Source: Candidatus Coprenecus merdigallinarum (GTDB lineage: Bacteria; Bacteroidota; Bacteroidia; Bacteroidales; UBA932). Taken from it: a DNA stretch of 64,000 nucleotides. The stretch is from the NCBI GenBank assembly GCA_018712545.1, contig DVGV01000008.1, positions 1-64,000 of the forward strand, in the 5' to 3' direction. This document shows positions 1 to 9,055 of this stretch, piece by piece. A model generated the notes under the pieces. The model had not been told where the DNA came from, made no database searches, and saw nothing but the letters and a program-made list of their open reading frames with translations. The first letter of the stretch is position 1. Every line of letters starts with the position of its first letter. The position numbers and the translations under genes were made by a program.

Positions 1-402
1 GAAGAGGCTCAGGAGGATTTGAGGGCAAATAGGAATCTCGGAACATATAAAGGTGCTGTTTACGAAAATATCGTGGGTGATATGCTTGTAAAGCAGGGAT
101 ACAGGCTTTTCTACTATAACAGTGACAAGCCTTCCCTTGAAATGGATTTTTTTATCAGAGATGCGGATTCGCTGGTTCCTGTAGAAGTTAAGGCAAAAGA
201 CGGAGCGACGCTTTCACTTAACAAACTGACTGAGGACGTGCGGTATCCGGACATAAAGTATGGCATAAAGCTTGGGTATAAGAACATCGGTTATAATGGC
301 AAGTTCTATACTTTCCCATATTTTCTTACCTTCCTGCTGAAAAGATTTCTTTCGAAAAAATCTCTTGAGGAATGTCACCGTTCATTGACTATCTCCTCGT
401 AA
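1..402 (+). CDS. C-terminal part of an AAA ATPase with DUF4143 domain (5' end outside window)
   Basis: The frame is open from base 1, so this is the tail of a longer gene. The visible residues match the C-terminal DUF4143 part of the ATP-binding proteins common in Bacteroidota. There is the LGTYKGAVYEN segment near residue 13, then YYNSDKPSLEMDFF, then VPVEVKA. The spaced acidic residues followed by ExK resemble the nuclease-like fold of that domain. The P-loop AAA part would lie left of the window and cannot be checked. The family is often linked to mobile or defence-like contexts, but its function is poorly known. The last 28 bases overlap the convergent receptor gene. Confidence 0.75.
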   Translation, partial: EEAQEDLRANRNLGTYKGAVYENIVGDMLVKQGYRLFYYNSDKPSLEMDFFIRDADSLVPVEVKAKDGATLSLNKLTEDVRYPDIKYGIKLGYKNIGYNGKFYTFPYFLTFLLKRFLSKKSLEECHRSLTISS

Positions 403-2486
403 CTCTGACTGCCGCTGACCCTGCGAACACTGACTTTCCGGCCTCCTGAGAAGGACCAGAAGACGGACAGCGTGGCGGTCTGCGCGGGTGTCGTGTAGGA
501 GTGGGTGATGATCCGGTCGCCGACCGTACGGTCTATCCGGCGGCGTTTTCCCGCGACGTTACCGGACAGGGCCACCCTGAACCGACCGTCCAGGAATGTC
601 TTGTACACTTGGAGATTGACCGTGTACACTGAGTGGTAGGTGTACCCGAATGTACGGAACGAAGGTTCGTAGACTGCGTTGATGGCCGTTCCCCAGCTCT
701 TGAAGCTGAGCTGGTTGAGTAGCATGTAGAACTGGTGTAGGTTCGTGCCCCTGTAGGTAATCCCGCCGATGGTGCTGTTTTCCACGTTGAAGGTGTATTC
801 GGCGGAGAGTTTCATCCGCCACGGCTTGAGAGGGTTGAGGTTGAGCTCGGCGTTGAGGCCGTAGGAGTTGCGGCGGGGGAGATTGACAGGGGTCTCGTAA
901 AAAATGTCGGGAGAGTCGGGGTCGGCGTGGTTATCCCAGTAAATGGAGTTGCGGGAATGAGTGTAGGAGCCCTGCAGCGTCAGGATATCTCCGAAAAGGG
1001 AGAGGCCTAGCATGATGCGGTCGTGGGTAGGGGCGATCAGGTCCGGATTGCCGACGGAATAATGCCAGGGGTCGGTCCAGCGGACGGTGGTGGAGATGGC
1101 GTCATACGGGATGTTGTCGAGCTGATGCCTGTAGTTCAGTCTCATGGAGAAACGTCCGCGGCTGTCCAGAGGCATACGGAACTGGACGGAGGGGTTGATG
1201 CCCCACTGGATGTTTCTGGAAGTGCTGCCGTCGAGAGGGGAGTATTCTATCCAGTTCATCTGGAGGTTCAGGCCGGCGCTGTACTGGATTCTCCACAATT
1301 TTCCGGAGATGGAGGCATGGGCGAGCGGGGTAAAGGCCCTGGTCCGGGTAGGGATGCTGCTGCTCAGGAATCCTTCTGACGCGGTTTCGGGAGCATACGT
1401 GGAGGTGATGTACTGGGCCGAGGCTCCGTATTCCAGTTCCAATTTTTCTGACAGAGGGTCGGAAAAATCGGCTGCCAGTTTCAGCATGTTGTTCCGGCTC
1501 TCCTGCGCGGACTGCTCCTGCTGCCGGGACGGTTCCTGTCCCGATGTATAGAGGTATTCGGTGGACAGGCTGCGGTTGAGCCAGTCGGCGGTGACGGTCA
1601 TGGATGTGCCGCGGTCATTGAATACCGAGGAGTACTTGAGAGTGGCCTCCTGGGTCAGTCGTCCGCTGTTGTTGAGCATGGAGGTGGAGACGGAGCCTGC
1701 GCGTGTTGCGGTCTCTGTGGAGGAACGGCTCCATCCTGCATAGTAACTGAACCCGATATTGTTCCTTCTGTTGATTTCCTGATTGATGCTGAGACGGTCC
1801 TGAATGCCCCAGAACGGAGAAGAGGTTAGTTCGTCTTTTTCGGAAAGCAGCCCGCCGCCGGAGGTCAGGGTGCTCTGCAGGCCGCGCTCCTTCATTGCTC
1901 CGCCGTTGACGGTGAGGCTGTTGTAGATGCTGGTCGCGCCGTAGCGGGCCTGGAAGAGCATTCCTGCATTGCCCAGACCTCCGTAATTGGCATAGCCTCC
2001 CATGGCGGAGACGCTGCCGGAGTAGCCGCCTTCCGGAATACGTTTCAGGGTGATTTCGATGGTGCCGCCGCTGACGGAGGCGTTCTGGCTGAGCCCTGCG
2101 AGGTAATTGACCCGGACCTTGTCGATTCTGTCCGCCGGGATGTTGTCCAGCTCGTCGAAACTCGTGAGTTTCATTCCGTCCACGTAGATCTCGCTGACAT
2201 CGATGCCGCTGATTCTGTAGACGGAGCCCTGGCGGCTGACACCCGGCAGGAATACAAGGGCGTCCGAAGTGGTTTTGCCCCTGACAATGTCGGAGGAGCG
2301 CAGGTTTACAGTGTAGCCGTCGGCCTGGTGGCGGGTGCGGCGGGCGATGACAACGGCTTCTTCGAGGGTCAGGGTGTCCTGGAGTGTGGATTCGGAGGTG
2401 TCCTGGGGATATGCCGGCAGAGCGGATATGCATAGGAGGGGCAACAGGACTGAAGTTCTGAGAACGGTGAGTAAAATGGGTTTCAT
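375..2486 (-). CDS. Outer-membrane beta-barrel / TonB-dependent receptor-like protein
   Basis: This 703-residue protein begins with a signal peptide (hydrophobic stretch at about residues 8-24, ending near LPAYPQ). A plug-like domain spans about 40-150: LEEAVVIARR looks like a TonB-box region, followed by the VYRISGIDVSEIYVDG and IPADRIDKVRVNYLAG segments. The rest is a long beta-barrel rich in alternating aromatic strands. It lacks the N-terminal CarboxypepD_reg domain and is shorter than SusC proteins, so it fits the outer membrane beta-barrel family (PF14905-like). The substrate cannot be read from sequence. It stands alone, with no SusD partner, next to a membrane-anchored LuxR-type protein. 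Confidence 0.8.
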   Translation of the reverse strand: MKPILLTVLRTSVLLPLLCISALPAYPQDTSESTLQDTLTLEEAVVIARRTRHQADGYTVNLRSSDIVRGKTTSDALVFLPGVSRQGSVYRISGIDVSEIYVDGMKLTSFDELDNIPADRIDKVRVNYLAGLSQNASVSGGTIEITLKRIPEGGYSGSVSAMGGYANYGGLGNAGMLFQARYGATSIYNSLTVNGGAMKERGLQSTLTSGGGLLSEKDELTSSPFWGIQDRLSINQEINRRNNIGFSYYAGWSRSSTETATRAGSVSTSMLNNSGRLTQEATLKYSSVFNDRGTSMTVTADWLNRSLSTEYLYTSGQEPSRQQEQSAQESRNNMLKLAADFSDPLSEKLELEYGASAQYITSTYAPETASEGFLSSSIPTRTRAFTPLAHASISGKLWRIQYSAGLNLQMNWIEYSPLDGSTSRNIQWGINPSVQFRMPLDSRGRFSMRLNYRHQLDNIPYDAISTTVRWTDPWHYSVGNPDLIAPTHDRIMLGLSLFGDILTLQGSYTHSRNSIYWDNHADPDSPDIFYETPVNLPRRNSYGLNAELNLNPLKPWRMKLSAEYTFNVENSTIGGITYRGTNLHQFYMLLNQLSFKSWGTAINAVYEPSFRTFGYTYHSVYTVNLQVYKTFLDGRFRVALSGNVAGKRRRIDRTVGDRIITHSYTTPAQTATLSVFWSFSGGRKVSVRRVSGSQSYEEIVNER

Positions 2487-2619
2487 GGTGATCGGTTTTT
2501 ATCCCAAAAATGGAGGGAATAAAGTTTAATCACAACATGAAAAGTTTAATTTTTAAGGATGCAAATCGTTGATTGTCAGACGTGCGTTATGGAAAAGTTT
2601 CATCTTTCACGGCCGGCGG

Positions 2620-3393
2620 TCATTTGCTGTCCCTGTCGCAGTTTGCGAGCAGGCTGCGGATATAGATGCTGAGGTTCGTGTCGCTTTCCCGCAGGCCGAG
2701 CCTGGCCCGTATCCGGCTGGCGGTGTTGTAGTGGCTGCGGCCTCCGTTGTTGAGCAGGAACGAGATATCCTTGCCGTTGAGCCCCGCGGCGTAAAGACAG
2801 CAGTATCCGGTCTCCTCATCGGTGAGGCCGTGGCTCTGAAGTACGGAGATAAACTCCGGGTGGGTTATACGGTAGGAGCTCAGTACGGCGGAGATGAGGC
2901 TGCGCTTGTCTCCGGCCATCTTTTTCAGGCGTGCGCAGTTCTCCTTGGAAATTCCGCTTTCCGGGTCCTTTTCGGAGAGCAGGCCTGTCAGAAGGGCGGT
3001 CATTTCCTCTATCTTTTTCCGCTCCTGATCTGATACGGGGGATGCGGTACTGTTTCCGTATTTTTTCCTCATGATGACAGTCATTGCAGAGAGCAGCGCG
3101 GTGATGAGTACCGCAGCGGCAGTCCAACCGATGACTCTCCTCGTCCGTACTTTCGGGTCCAGGGCTTTCCGGTACGCGGTCATGGCCTTCTTCTGCCGGA
3201 CGACCTTCTCCTGCACTTCCTCTATCATGCGTCCGGTCTCCTCAATCCTGCGCCCGGCATCCTCTTTCCCGGCCTGCATCGTCTCCTCCAGCTTCAAGCA
3301 GGCAGTTGTGTCCTTGCTCTGTGCCGCGCAGATACTGGCGGAAATGCAGAACAGAATCGTCAGGCAGATTGTTGGGAATTTCGTCATCATCAT
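2620..3393 (-). CDS. Membrane-anchored LuxR-type helix-turn-helix regulator
   Basis: The 257-residue protein has an N-terminal signal or anchor (about 6-23). An extracytoplasmic, coiled-coil-like segment of Glu/Lys/Arg-rich residues spans about 30-80. One transmembrane helix (VIGWTAAAVLITALLSAMTV) lies at about 87-107. The cytosolic C-terminus carries a LuxR-type HTH at about 190-240 (LTDEETGYCCLYAAGLNGKDIS, then YNTASRIRARLGL). Bacteroidota have many such inside-out regulators, often with TPR repeats in the periplasm; here the TPRs are replaced by a short helical stalk. Three consecutive Met codons (3393, 3390, 3387) could start it. A TAATTTTG -7 box lies 18 bases upstream of the first. The signal sensed is unknown. 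Confidence 0.72.
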   Translation of the reverse strand: MMMTKFPTICLTILFCISASICAAQSKDTTACLKLEETMQAGKEDAGRRIEETGRMIEEVQEKVVRQKKAMTAYRKALDPKVRTRRVIGWTAAAVLITALLSAMTVIMRKKYGNSTASPVSDQERKKIEEMTALLTGLLSEKDPESGISKENCARLKKMAGDKRSLISAVLSSYRITHPEFISVLQSHGLTDEETGYCCLYAAGLNGKDISFLLNNGGRSHYNTASRIRARLGLRESDTNLSIYIRSLLANCDRDSK

Positions 3394-3410
3394 AAGTGAG
3401 TGGGTGAGTG

Positions 3411-3418
3411 CAAAATTA
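3411..3418 (-). promoter_or_regulatory. Bacteroidota -7 promoter box for the LuxR-type gene
   Basis: On the minus strand the sequence reads TAATTTTG, matching TAnnTTTG, 18 bases before the first ATG of the LuxR-type gene. A -33 TTTG is not distinct. Confidence 0.5.
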
Positions 3419-3435
3419 TGAAATTTTTCTATTCA

Positions 3436-3451
3436 GTCTGCTTATGCAGAC
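3436..3451 (-). terminator. Short hairpin after the EamA gene
   Basis: GTCTGC-TTAT-GCAGAC is a perfect 6-bp stem just past the EamA stop codon on the minus strand. The T-tract after it is poor, so termination is only suggested. Confidence 0.35.
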
Positions 3452-3458
3452 GCTCTGC

Positions 3459-4508
3459 TCAGATGAAGAACAGCGACGCTCCCGTGACACTGATGACGGC
3501 TCCGATGACCTGTCTGGCGGTTACTTTCTCCTTGTAGATGAGCTTGGAAGGGAGGATGATGAGGATGGGGGTGAGGGCCATGATGGTGGAGGCGATGCCG
3601 GCTTCGGTGTAGTTGACGGCGAGCAGGGAGAGGGAAACGCCGAGGAAGGGGCCGAAAAAGGTGCCGGTGGCGGCGCCCATGGATTTTACGTCCTTGAAGG
3701 AGGCGAGCAGGCTCCGGCCCTTTTTCTGCAGGAACATGATGATCAGGAAACCGGCCAGGCCGGCGATGGCGCGTATCTGGGTGGAGGCGAAGGGGATGAC
3801 GAGGTTGTCCAGGTCGGTGACGGGCGGGGCGGCCTCCATGTAGTGGTTCATGCCTATCTTGCTGAGTACCAGACCGACGCCTTGGCCGATGCCGGCTCCG
3901 ATGCCGAAGAGCACGCCTTTCAGCGGTAGATTGATGCCGATTCTGTGATGATGGTGCAGTCCGTGCGGTTTGCGGTAGTGTCCTGAGGCATGCCCGTGAC
4001 GTCTTTTACTGCTGTCGTGGTCTGCATGATATGTCTTGTCTGTTGTGTCCTCTTGGCCAGTATTTTCAGAGTCCGTCCTGCCGAGAATCGAGATGCCGAT
4101 ACCGGCTACACAGACCAGCATGCCGGCAATGGCTGTCAGAGACATCTTCTGTCCTAAAAAGAAGTAGCCGGCGATGGCGGCTGTAGGCGGGGCGAGGGTC
4201 ATGAACAGCTGGCCGAGGCGGGAGCCGATGACCACATAGGAGTTGAATAGGCAGAAGTCTCCGAAGACGTATCCGACGAGGCCGGAGAGGGCGAGCCACA
4301 GCCAGGCGGCCCCTCCTGCATTGACGGGAAAGGGCGAGCCGGTGACGGCAAGCAGGAAGATTCCGAGCATCACCATGGCCATGATCAGCCTGATGATGTT
4401 GAGAGACAGGGAGCCTACTTTCTTGCTGGCGTATTCGAAACTCAGTGCCGTGAGGGTCCAGGAGACGGCGACGATGAGTGAGATGATCTCTCCGAAATGC
4501 TGGCTCAT
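3459..4508 (-). CDS. EamA/DMT-family transporter with histidine-rich central loop
   Basis: This 349-residue polytopic protein has two halves of about five transmembrane helices each (about 1-145 and 195-349), the pattern of EamA drug/metabolite transporters. The family is typically about 290-310 residues. The extra length is a loop between the halves (about 145-195) holding 10 histidines in residues 161-188, ending in four consecutive His. Such loops usually bind transition metals, so a metal-linked role is possible, but the substrate is unknown. It follows the DUF554 gene with a gap of 3 bases, so the two are very likely co-transcribed. Confidence 0.8.
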   Translation of the reverse strand: MSQHFGEIISLIVAVSWTLTALSFEYASKKVGSLSLNIIRLIMAMVMLGIFLLAVTGSPFPVNAGGAAWLWLALSGLVGYVFGDFCLFNSYVVIGSRLGQLFMTLAPPTAAIAGYFFLGQKMSLTAIAGMLVCVAGIGISILGRTDSENTGQEDTTDKTYHADHDSSKRRHGHASGHYRKPHGLHHHHRIGINLPLKGVLFGIGAGIGQGVGLVLSKIGMNHYMEAAPPVTDLDNLVIPFASTQIRAIAGLAGFLIIMFLQKKGRSLLASFKDVKSMGAATGTFFGPFLGVSLSLLAVNYTEAGIASTIMALTPILIILPSKLIYKEKVTARQVIGAVISVTGASLFFI

Positions 4509-4511
4509 ATT

Positions 4512-5189
4512 CTAAAAAAACGACTTGACAATGTAGAACAGTACGGGTACGAGCAGGGCCGGCAGCATGTTGAGGGTCCTGCAGTCCTTGATGCCGAGGA
4601 TGGAGAGTCCGGAGCTGGCGATGAGGACTCCGCCGACTATCGATATCTCGCACATCAGGCTGTCGGAAATGACGTCACCGGCCAGAGAGGTGACCAGGTA
4701 TATCGACCCTTGGAAGAGAAAGAGCACCGGGGCTGCCAGGACCATGCCTATGCCGTAGGTGCTGGCCAGGACAGTGGATGTCACGAGGTCGAGCATGGCG
4801 TTGGTGAACAGATAGGTATTGTCCCCGTACAGGGCGCTCATCACCGAACCGACCATCGACAGGGTGCCGATGCAGTAGAGCAGGATGCCGGTGGAGAGGC
4901 CTTCGGCCAGCCGCGATTTCGAGTACCTGGAGACCAGTCCGTTGAACCGGTCTGAAATCTTCAGTACCGTACCTGTCAGCGAGCCTATGGCCAGACTGGC
5001 GATGAACAGGACAGGGTATTCGCTCTTGGAAATGTTGGAGACGAAGGCGCCCGTCCCGAGGAGGAGGGCGGCCAGTCCCATCGCGTTGTACAGAGCGTCC
5101 CGGTACTCGGGCTTGATGGCCTTCCGGGCCAGGCTTCCGAGCAGGCTGCCGGCGATGATGCACGAGGTATTGACAATAGTTCCTAACAT
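4512..5189 (-). CDS. DUF554 family integral membrane protein (YdfK-like)
   Basis: The 225-residue protein starts MLGTIVNTSCIIAGSLLGSL and carries NAMGLAALLLGTGA and GSLTGTVLKI, all typical of DUF554. About six to seven hydrophobic segments make it an inner-membrane protein. The length is normal for the family. Function is not established for this family; transport is only presumed. It is first in a two-gene unit with the EamA transporter. A TAATTTTG box lies 17 bases upstream of the start. Confidence 0.82.
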   Translation of the reverse strand: MLGTIVNTSCIIAGSLLGSLARKAIKPEYRDALYNAMGLAALLLGTGAFVSNISKSEYPVLFIASLAIGSLTGTVLKISDRFNGLVSRYSKSRLAEGLSTGILLYCIGTLSMVGSVMSALYGDNTYLFTNAMLDLVTSTVLASTYGIGMVLAAPVLFLFQGSIYLVTSLAGDVISDSLMCEISIVGGVLIASSGLSILGIKDCRTLNMLPALLVPVLFYIVKSFF

Positions 5190-5205
5190 TTTTCCTAAAT
5201 CCGTG

Positions 5206-5213
5206 CAAAATTA
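5206..5213 (-). promoter_or_regulatory. -7 promoter box for the DUF554-EamA unit
   Basis: TAATTTTG on the minus strand matches TAnnTTTG, 17 bases before the DUF554 start codon. Confidence 0.5.
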
Positions 5214-5263
5214 GGAAGGTGTCGGGTTTTTAGCAAGTTATTTTTGACTAGAACGTGTCAGGT

Positions 5264-6208
5264 TCAGTCTACGAGGCCTTTGCAGAAAGTCAGGACATCC
5301 TCCCAGACTGCCTCCTTTCCCTTCTCGTTGAGTATCTCGTGGCGCATGGAGGGGTAGAGGCGGGACCGCACGTCCGTGTAGCCGGCCCGTTGCATGGTGC
5401 GGACGGCCTGGCGGAATTTCTTGGGGCTCAGCAGACAGGGGTCATCCTCGCCGGAGATGAAGAGTACGGGCATGGAGGGGTTGCGGGGCCTCCATCCGGA
5501 GATGCTGTAGGCGTCCTGCATGATGGTGAAGAGGTTGAGGAAGCCGTGGGCCGTGAACTGAAAGTTGCACAGAGGATCGGCGTCGTAGTTGCGTACGATC
5601 TCGGGGTCGGAGCAGACCCAGGCGTTGGGCGAGCCTTCGTGCCGGAAGCGGCGGTTGAACGAGCCGAAGGCGAGGGTCTGGATGATCTTCGGGCGGCATT
5701 TTTCCCCGGCCCGCGCGGCATAGAGCCTGGCCACCAGCTTCCCGATACCGGCTCCGCTGTTGCGGCTGGGACTTCCGCAGACTATCAGGCCCGAGATCAT
5801 GTCGTCGTAACGTTTTGCGAATGAGCGTACAGCCATCGAGCCCATGCTGTGCCCGAGGAGAATCAGCGGCAGGTCGGGATGCTCCATCCTGACCCTTCCC
5901 GTGACAGCCTTGATGTCGTCTATCATGGCCGTCCAGCCTCCATCGTAGAAATATCCGAGGTCTTCGGAGCAGCGCACCGATTCCCCGTGTCCGCGGTGGT
6001 CGTGTATGATGCTGAAGAATCCGTTGGCCGCCAGGTATTCCATGAACGGGATGTACCTCTCCTTGTGCTCGCACATTCCGTGCACTATCTGAACTATGCC
6101 CTTGGGCGTACCGGCGGCGGGTCCGCACAGCAGGATGCTGATCTCCAGTCCGTCGGACTCGGACGCAATCTTCTCTTTCTTGATGATGGCCTGTTTTGTA
6201 TCTGTCAT
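5264..6208 (-). CDS. Alpha/beta hydrolase, monoacylglycerol-lipase-like
   Basis: The protein is about 314 residues from the chosen start MTDTKQAI; an in-frame ATG at 6235 would add nine residues that look non-native. It is a cytosolic serine hydrolase of the hydrolase_4 / monoglyceride lipase type. It has the oxyanion loop VQIVHGMCEHKERY, then HDHRGHGES, and the nucleophile motif GHSMGS. The late Asp lies in FISGEDDP and the His in SMRHEILNE. This composition fits hydrolysis of short esters or lysophospholipids. It lies downstream of another hydrolase on the same strand with a short gap, so co-transcription is possible. A specific substrate cannot be assigned. Confidence 0.82.
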   Translation of the reverse strand: MTDTKQAIIKKEKIASESDGLEISILLCGPAAGTPKGIVQIVHGMCEHKERYIPFMEYLAANGFFSIIHDHRGHGESVRCSEDLGYFYDGGWTAMIDDIKAVTGRVRMEHPDLPLILLGHSMGSMAVRSFAKRYDDMISGLIVCGSPSRNSGAGIGKLVARLYAARAGEKCRPKIIQTLAFGSFNRRFRHEGSPNAWVCSDPEIVRNYDADPLCNFQFTAHGFLNLFTIMQDAYSISGWRPRNPSMPVLFISGEDDPCLLSPKKFRQAVRTMQRAGYTDVRSRLYPSMRHEILNEKGKEAVWEDVLTFCKGLVD

Positions 6209-6265
6209 GATGCAATCTGTCCTATCCAAAAGCATGCCAGCAGTGACGGCAGCGTATGAGGCCTG

Positions 6266-7465
6266 CTACAGCCATTTTTGGAAGAAAACGAGTGTCTCTT
6301 CCTGCATCTGCCGGTTGAAGAAGTGCGTCTCGTCCCAGATTTTGGTGACCAGACGGTCTGATGCTCCGTTGTCCTTCCATGCCTGGCGCAGGACTGTGTA
6401 GGCGTCCTTCACTCCCTCGACAGGGAACAGCTTGTCGCGGCTGCCGTTGAAGAACAGGGCCGGACGGGGACAGGCCAGGACGGCTGTGTGGGGGTAGTCC
6501 ATGTAACGCCGCAGTCCGGGTACAATCATCGAATAAGCCGACCCGCCCTTGTTCTGGTTGTTGCTCATCGTCATCAGGTACTCGGTAGTGTTCATCCAGC
6601 AGACGGATGCGGAGACTGCGATCTGTTCACTTACAGCTGCCAGCATCCACGATCGGTAAGCTCCCATAGAGAATCCCAGGCAACCTGTACGGGCAGGGTC
6701 CACGCAGTCCAGCGAGGCCAGGAAGTCGGCACTGCGCATGTCATCCGCGGTGATGATTCCCCCCCAGGATCCGCCCATCTGCAGCAGATTGGAGGCCAGA
6801 GCCTGCTGAACATCGTAGTCGGCTCCCTCCAGTCTCCCTCTCTCGCCCCAGAACAGGGCATCGACGGCCAGCACTACGAATCCGTTCCGGGCGAAATAAT
6901 CCCCGATGAACACTCCGTCGTAGCATTTTTCAGTCCATGCCTCCGCATCCTCCATTATCCTGTCGGATACACCGAACGGCCTTATCAGCTTCTCTTTGCC
7001 GATGGTGAAGTGCGCTCCGTGGTCATGGAGCATCAGCACCGCCGGAAATGGCCCGTCTCCTTCGGGCACCAGCAGATAGGCGGGTACGCGGCACCACTCA
7101 GATACATTGAACTGTATTTTCAGGGCCGTATAGCCCTCGCGCTGTTCCGAGGCGGCAATCTCCATGTCAAAGGACGCCGGTGCGGGAGGAATGTTCTCCA
7201 GGCACTCCAAGACAATGTTCCGTGCGGTGTCCTTCCACAGGCAAAAGTCCCTGTATCCGGAATGCTCCCATGCCATGGGCCAGGTGAGGGAAGACTTCAT
7301 CTGTGTATAGAACGCTGGCATGAAGCCGCTGACTCCGTATGAAACGGCGGAATCGGGCGCGTCCGTCCTGCTCTGAGCAGAGGCGGTGAAGGAGAATATC
7401 AGGGATATCAAGGCGGCAACGGCGGCTCCCTGGATACATGCTGCGGGGTTTGCTTTGGGGTTCAT
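6266..7465 (-). CDS. Secreted alpha/beta hydrolase (acetylxylan-esterase-like, Abhydrolase_7 type)
   Basis: The 399-residue protein has a signal peptide (to about residue 30, ending TASAQS). Motifs are VLMLHDHGAHFTIGKEK, a Ser nucleophile in GFSMGAYRSW, an Asp region in FFNGSRDKLFPVEG, and a His in WDETHFFNRQMQEE. These match the family of periplasmic esterases often seen next to polysaccharide loci in Bacteroidota. A role in removing acetyl or other ester groups from imported glycans is plausible given the nearby uronate and pectin genes, but this is inference. A strong terminator separates it from the exuT operon upstream. Confidence 0.7.
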   Translation of the reverse strand: MNPKANPAACIQGAAVAALISLIFSFTASAQSRTDAPDSAVSYGVSGFMPAFYTQMKSSLTWPMAWEHSGYRDFCLWKDTARNIVLECLENIPPAPASFDMEIAASEQREGYTALKIQFNVSEWCRVPAYLLVPEGDGPFPAVLMLHDHGAHFTIGKEKLIRPFGVSDRIMEDAEAWTEKCYDGVFIGDYFARNGFVVLAVDALFWGERGRLEGADYDVQQALASNLLQMGGSWGGIITADDMRSADFLASLDCVDPARTGCLGFSMGAYRSWMLAAVSEQIAVSASVCWMNTTEYLMTMSNNQNKGGSAYSMIVPGLRRYMDYPHTAVLACPRPALFFNGSRDKLFPVEGVKDAYTVLRQAWKDNGASDRLVTKIWDETHFFNRQMQEETLVFFQKWL

Positions 7466-7481
7466 GATTGCAATTTCAGAT

Positions 7482-7516
7482 AAAAAAGGCCGGCCGCGTG
7501 CGGAAGCGGCAGGCCT
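7482..7516 (-). terminator. Rho-independent terminator of the kdgK-kdgA-exuT operon
   Basis: On the minus strand AGGCC-TG-CCGC pairs with GCGG-CC-GGCCT around an 8-nt loop and runs straight into six T. It lies 34 bases after the exuT stop codon. Confidence 0.85.
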
Positions 7517-7549
7517 GGGGATGTATGATGATCAGACGTTTTATCGGTT

Positions 7550-9034
7550 TTATTTCTCGATGGGTTTGTACTTGGGCACGAGGGTCTTCATGATGGCCCA
7601 TGCTATCAGGTAAGCTACGGCGCAGATGCAGAAGACTATCATGTACCCTGCAGGTTTGCCGCTGAATCCCAGGAAGGTGAATGCCTCGCCGAGCTCCTCC
7701 GAGTGGGTGAAGAGGGCGCCGGCTCCTTTGTTGATCAGGAAGGAACCCACGCCGCCCGCCATGCCGCCGATACCGGTGATGGTGGCTATGGCCGACTTGG
7801 GGAACATGTCTCCGATGGTGGAGAAGAGGTTGGCGGACCATGCCTGGTGTCCTGCTCCCGCAAGTCCGATGATTACTGCGGGCCACCATGCGGAGATGCC
7901 TCCGAGGGGCTGGGCGAAGAGGGCGAACAGGGGGAAGAAGGCGAAGATGAGCATGGCCAGCATACGGCCGTTATAGGGGTTCATTCCCTTTTTCTCTACG
8001 AACAGTTTAGGTAAGTAGCCTCCGAAGATGGAAAGCACGGTTACGATAGCGTAGAGGGTGAATATCAAGGTGATGGCCTGGCTGGAACTGGAGGCGTACC
8101 CGTATGTGTCCGAGAAATAGGCGGGAGCCCAGAACAGGTAGAACCACCACACTCCGTCGGTGAAGAACTTGCCCACGATGAAGGACCAGGTCTGACGGTA
8201 GGTGAAGCATTTCCAGAAGGGTATCTTCAGTTCGTCTTTCTCCGCAGCGGCGGATACGGCTGCCTTTGAGTCTTCGGCGTCGTCCTGGTGGATGTATTCC
8301 AGCTCGGCTTTGCTGACGTGCTTGGATTTCTCGGGCTTGTCATACATGAACACCCAGAAGCCCATCCAGATGAAGCCGAGGGCTCCGATGATGATGAAGG
8401 CCATCTCCCAGCCGCCGCCCACGCCGCGGTCCTTGAAGAACTGGGCGAGGAGGGGAATGGTGGCGGGGGCCACGAGGGCGCCGATGGATGCTCCGGAGTT
8501 GAATATCGAGGTGGCGAAGGCACGGTCCTTTTTGGGAAAGTACTCGGCTGTCACCTTGATGGCGGCGGGGAAGTTGCCTGCCTCGCCGAGGGCAAGGATG
8601 CAGCGGGCCGCTACGAAGAGCCAGACACTGGTGGAGGCTATGGCCAGGGCGGCTGCCGAGCCGTTCTCGACTGCTGTCATCGCGCCGGCGTTCTCAAATC
8701 CCTCGATATGGACGGTGGCCCAGCCGCAGATGGCATGGAGGCATGCTCCGGCGGACCATACTCCGATGGACCAGAGGTAGCCTTTCTTGGTGCCCATGAA
8801 GTCCACGAACTTGCCTGCGAAGAGCATGCAGATAGCGTAGACTATGGAGAAGATGCCGGTGATGGTGCCGTAGTCACTGTCTGTCCAGTGGAACTCGGGA
8901 GCGATGAAGTCCTTCCAGGTCAGGGACAGGACCTGACGGTCCATGTAGTTGACTGTCGTGGCCAGGAAGAGCAGCACGCACATCCACCACCTCCAGTTGG
9001 TCATGAGTTTTTTGCTTGTGGATTCTTCTTTCAT
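7550..9034 (-). CDS. exuT: Hexuronate MFS transporter (ExuT-like)
   Basis: The 494-residue protein has about 12 transmembrane helices and belongs to the ACS family of the major facilitator superfamily. MDRQVLSLTWKDF in helix 1 and the GEAGNFPAAIKVTAEYFPKKDRA segment near 155 are typical of hexuronate/glucarate transporters in Bacteroidota. A longer cytosolic loop (about 245-275, charged) separates the halves. It imports galacturonate or glucuronate by proton symport, by family analogy. It is the last gene of kdgK-kdgA-exuT (21-base gap from kdgA), ahead of a strong terminator. Membership in an operon with KDG enzymes supports the hexuronate assignment. Confidence 0.88.
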   Translation of the reverse strand: MKEESTSKKLMTNWRWWMCVLLFLATTVNYMDRQVLSLTWKDFIAPEFHWTDSDYGTITGIFSIVYAICMLFAGKFVDFMGTKKGYLWSIGVWSAGACLHAICGWATVHIEGFENAGAMTAVENGSAAALAIASTSVWLFVAARCILALGEAGNFPAAIKVTAEYFPKKDRAFATSIFNSGASIGALVAPATIPLLAQFFKDRGVGGGWEMAFIIIGALGFIWMGFWVFMYDKPEKSKHVSKAELEYIHQDDAEDSKAAVSAAAEKDELKIPFWKCFTYRQTWSFIVGKFFTDGVWWFYLFWAPAYFSDTYGYASSSSQAITLIFTLYAIVTVLSIFGGYLPKLFVEKKGMNPYNGRMLAMLIFAFFPLFALFAQPLGGISAWWPAVIIGLAGAGHQAWSANLFSTIGDMFPKSAIATITGIGGMAGGVGSFLINKGAGALFTHSEELGEAFTFLGFSGKPAGYMIVFCICAVAYLIAWAIMKTLVPKYKPIEK

Positions 9035-9055
9035 ACAGTATAAGGTTAGTTTCAG

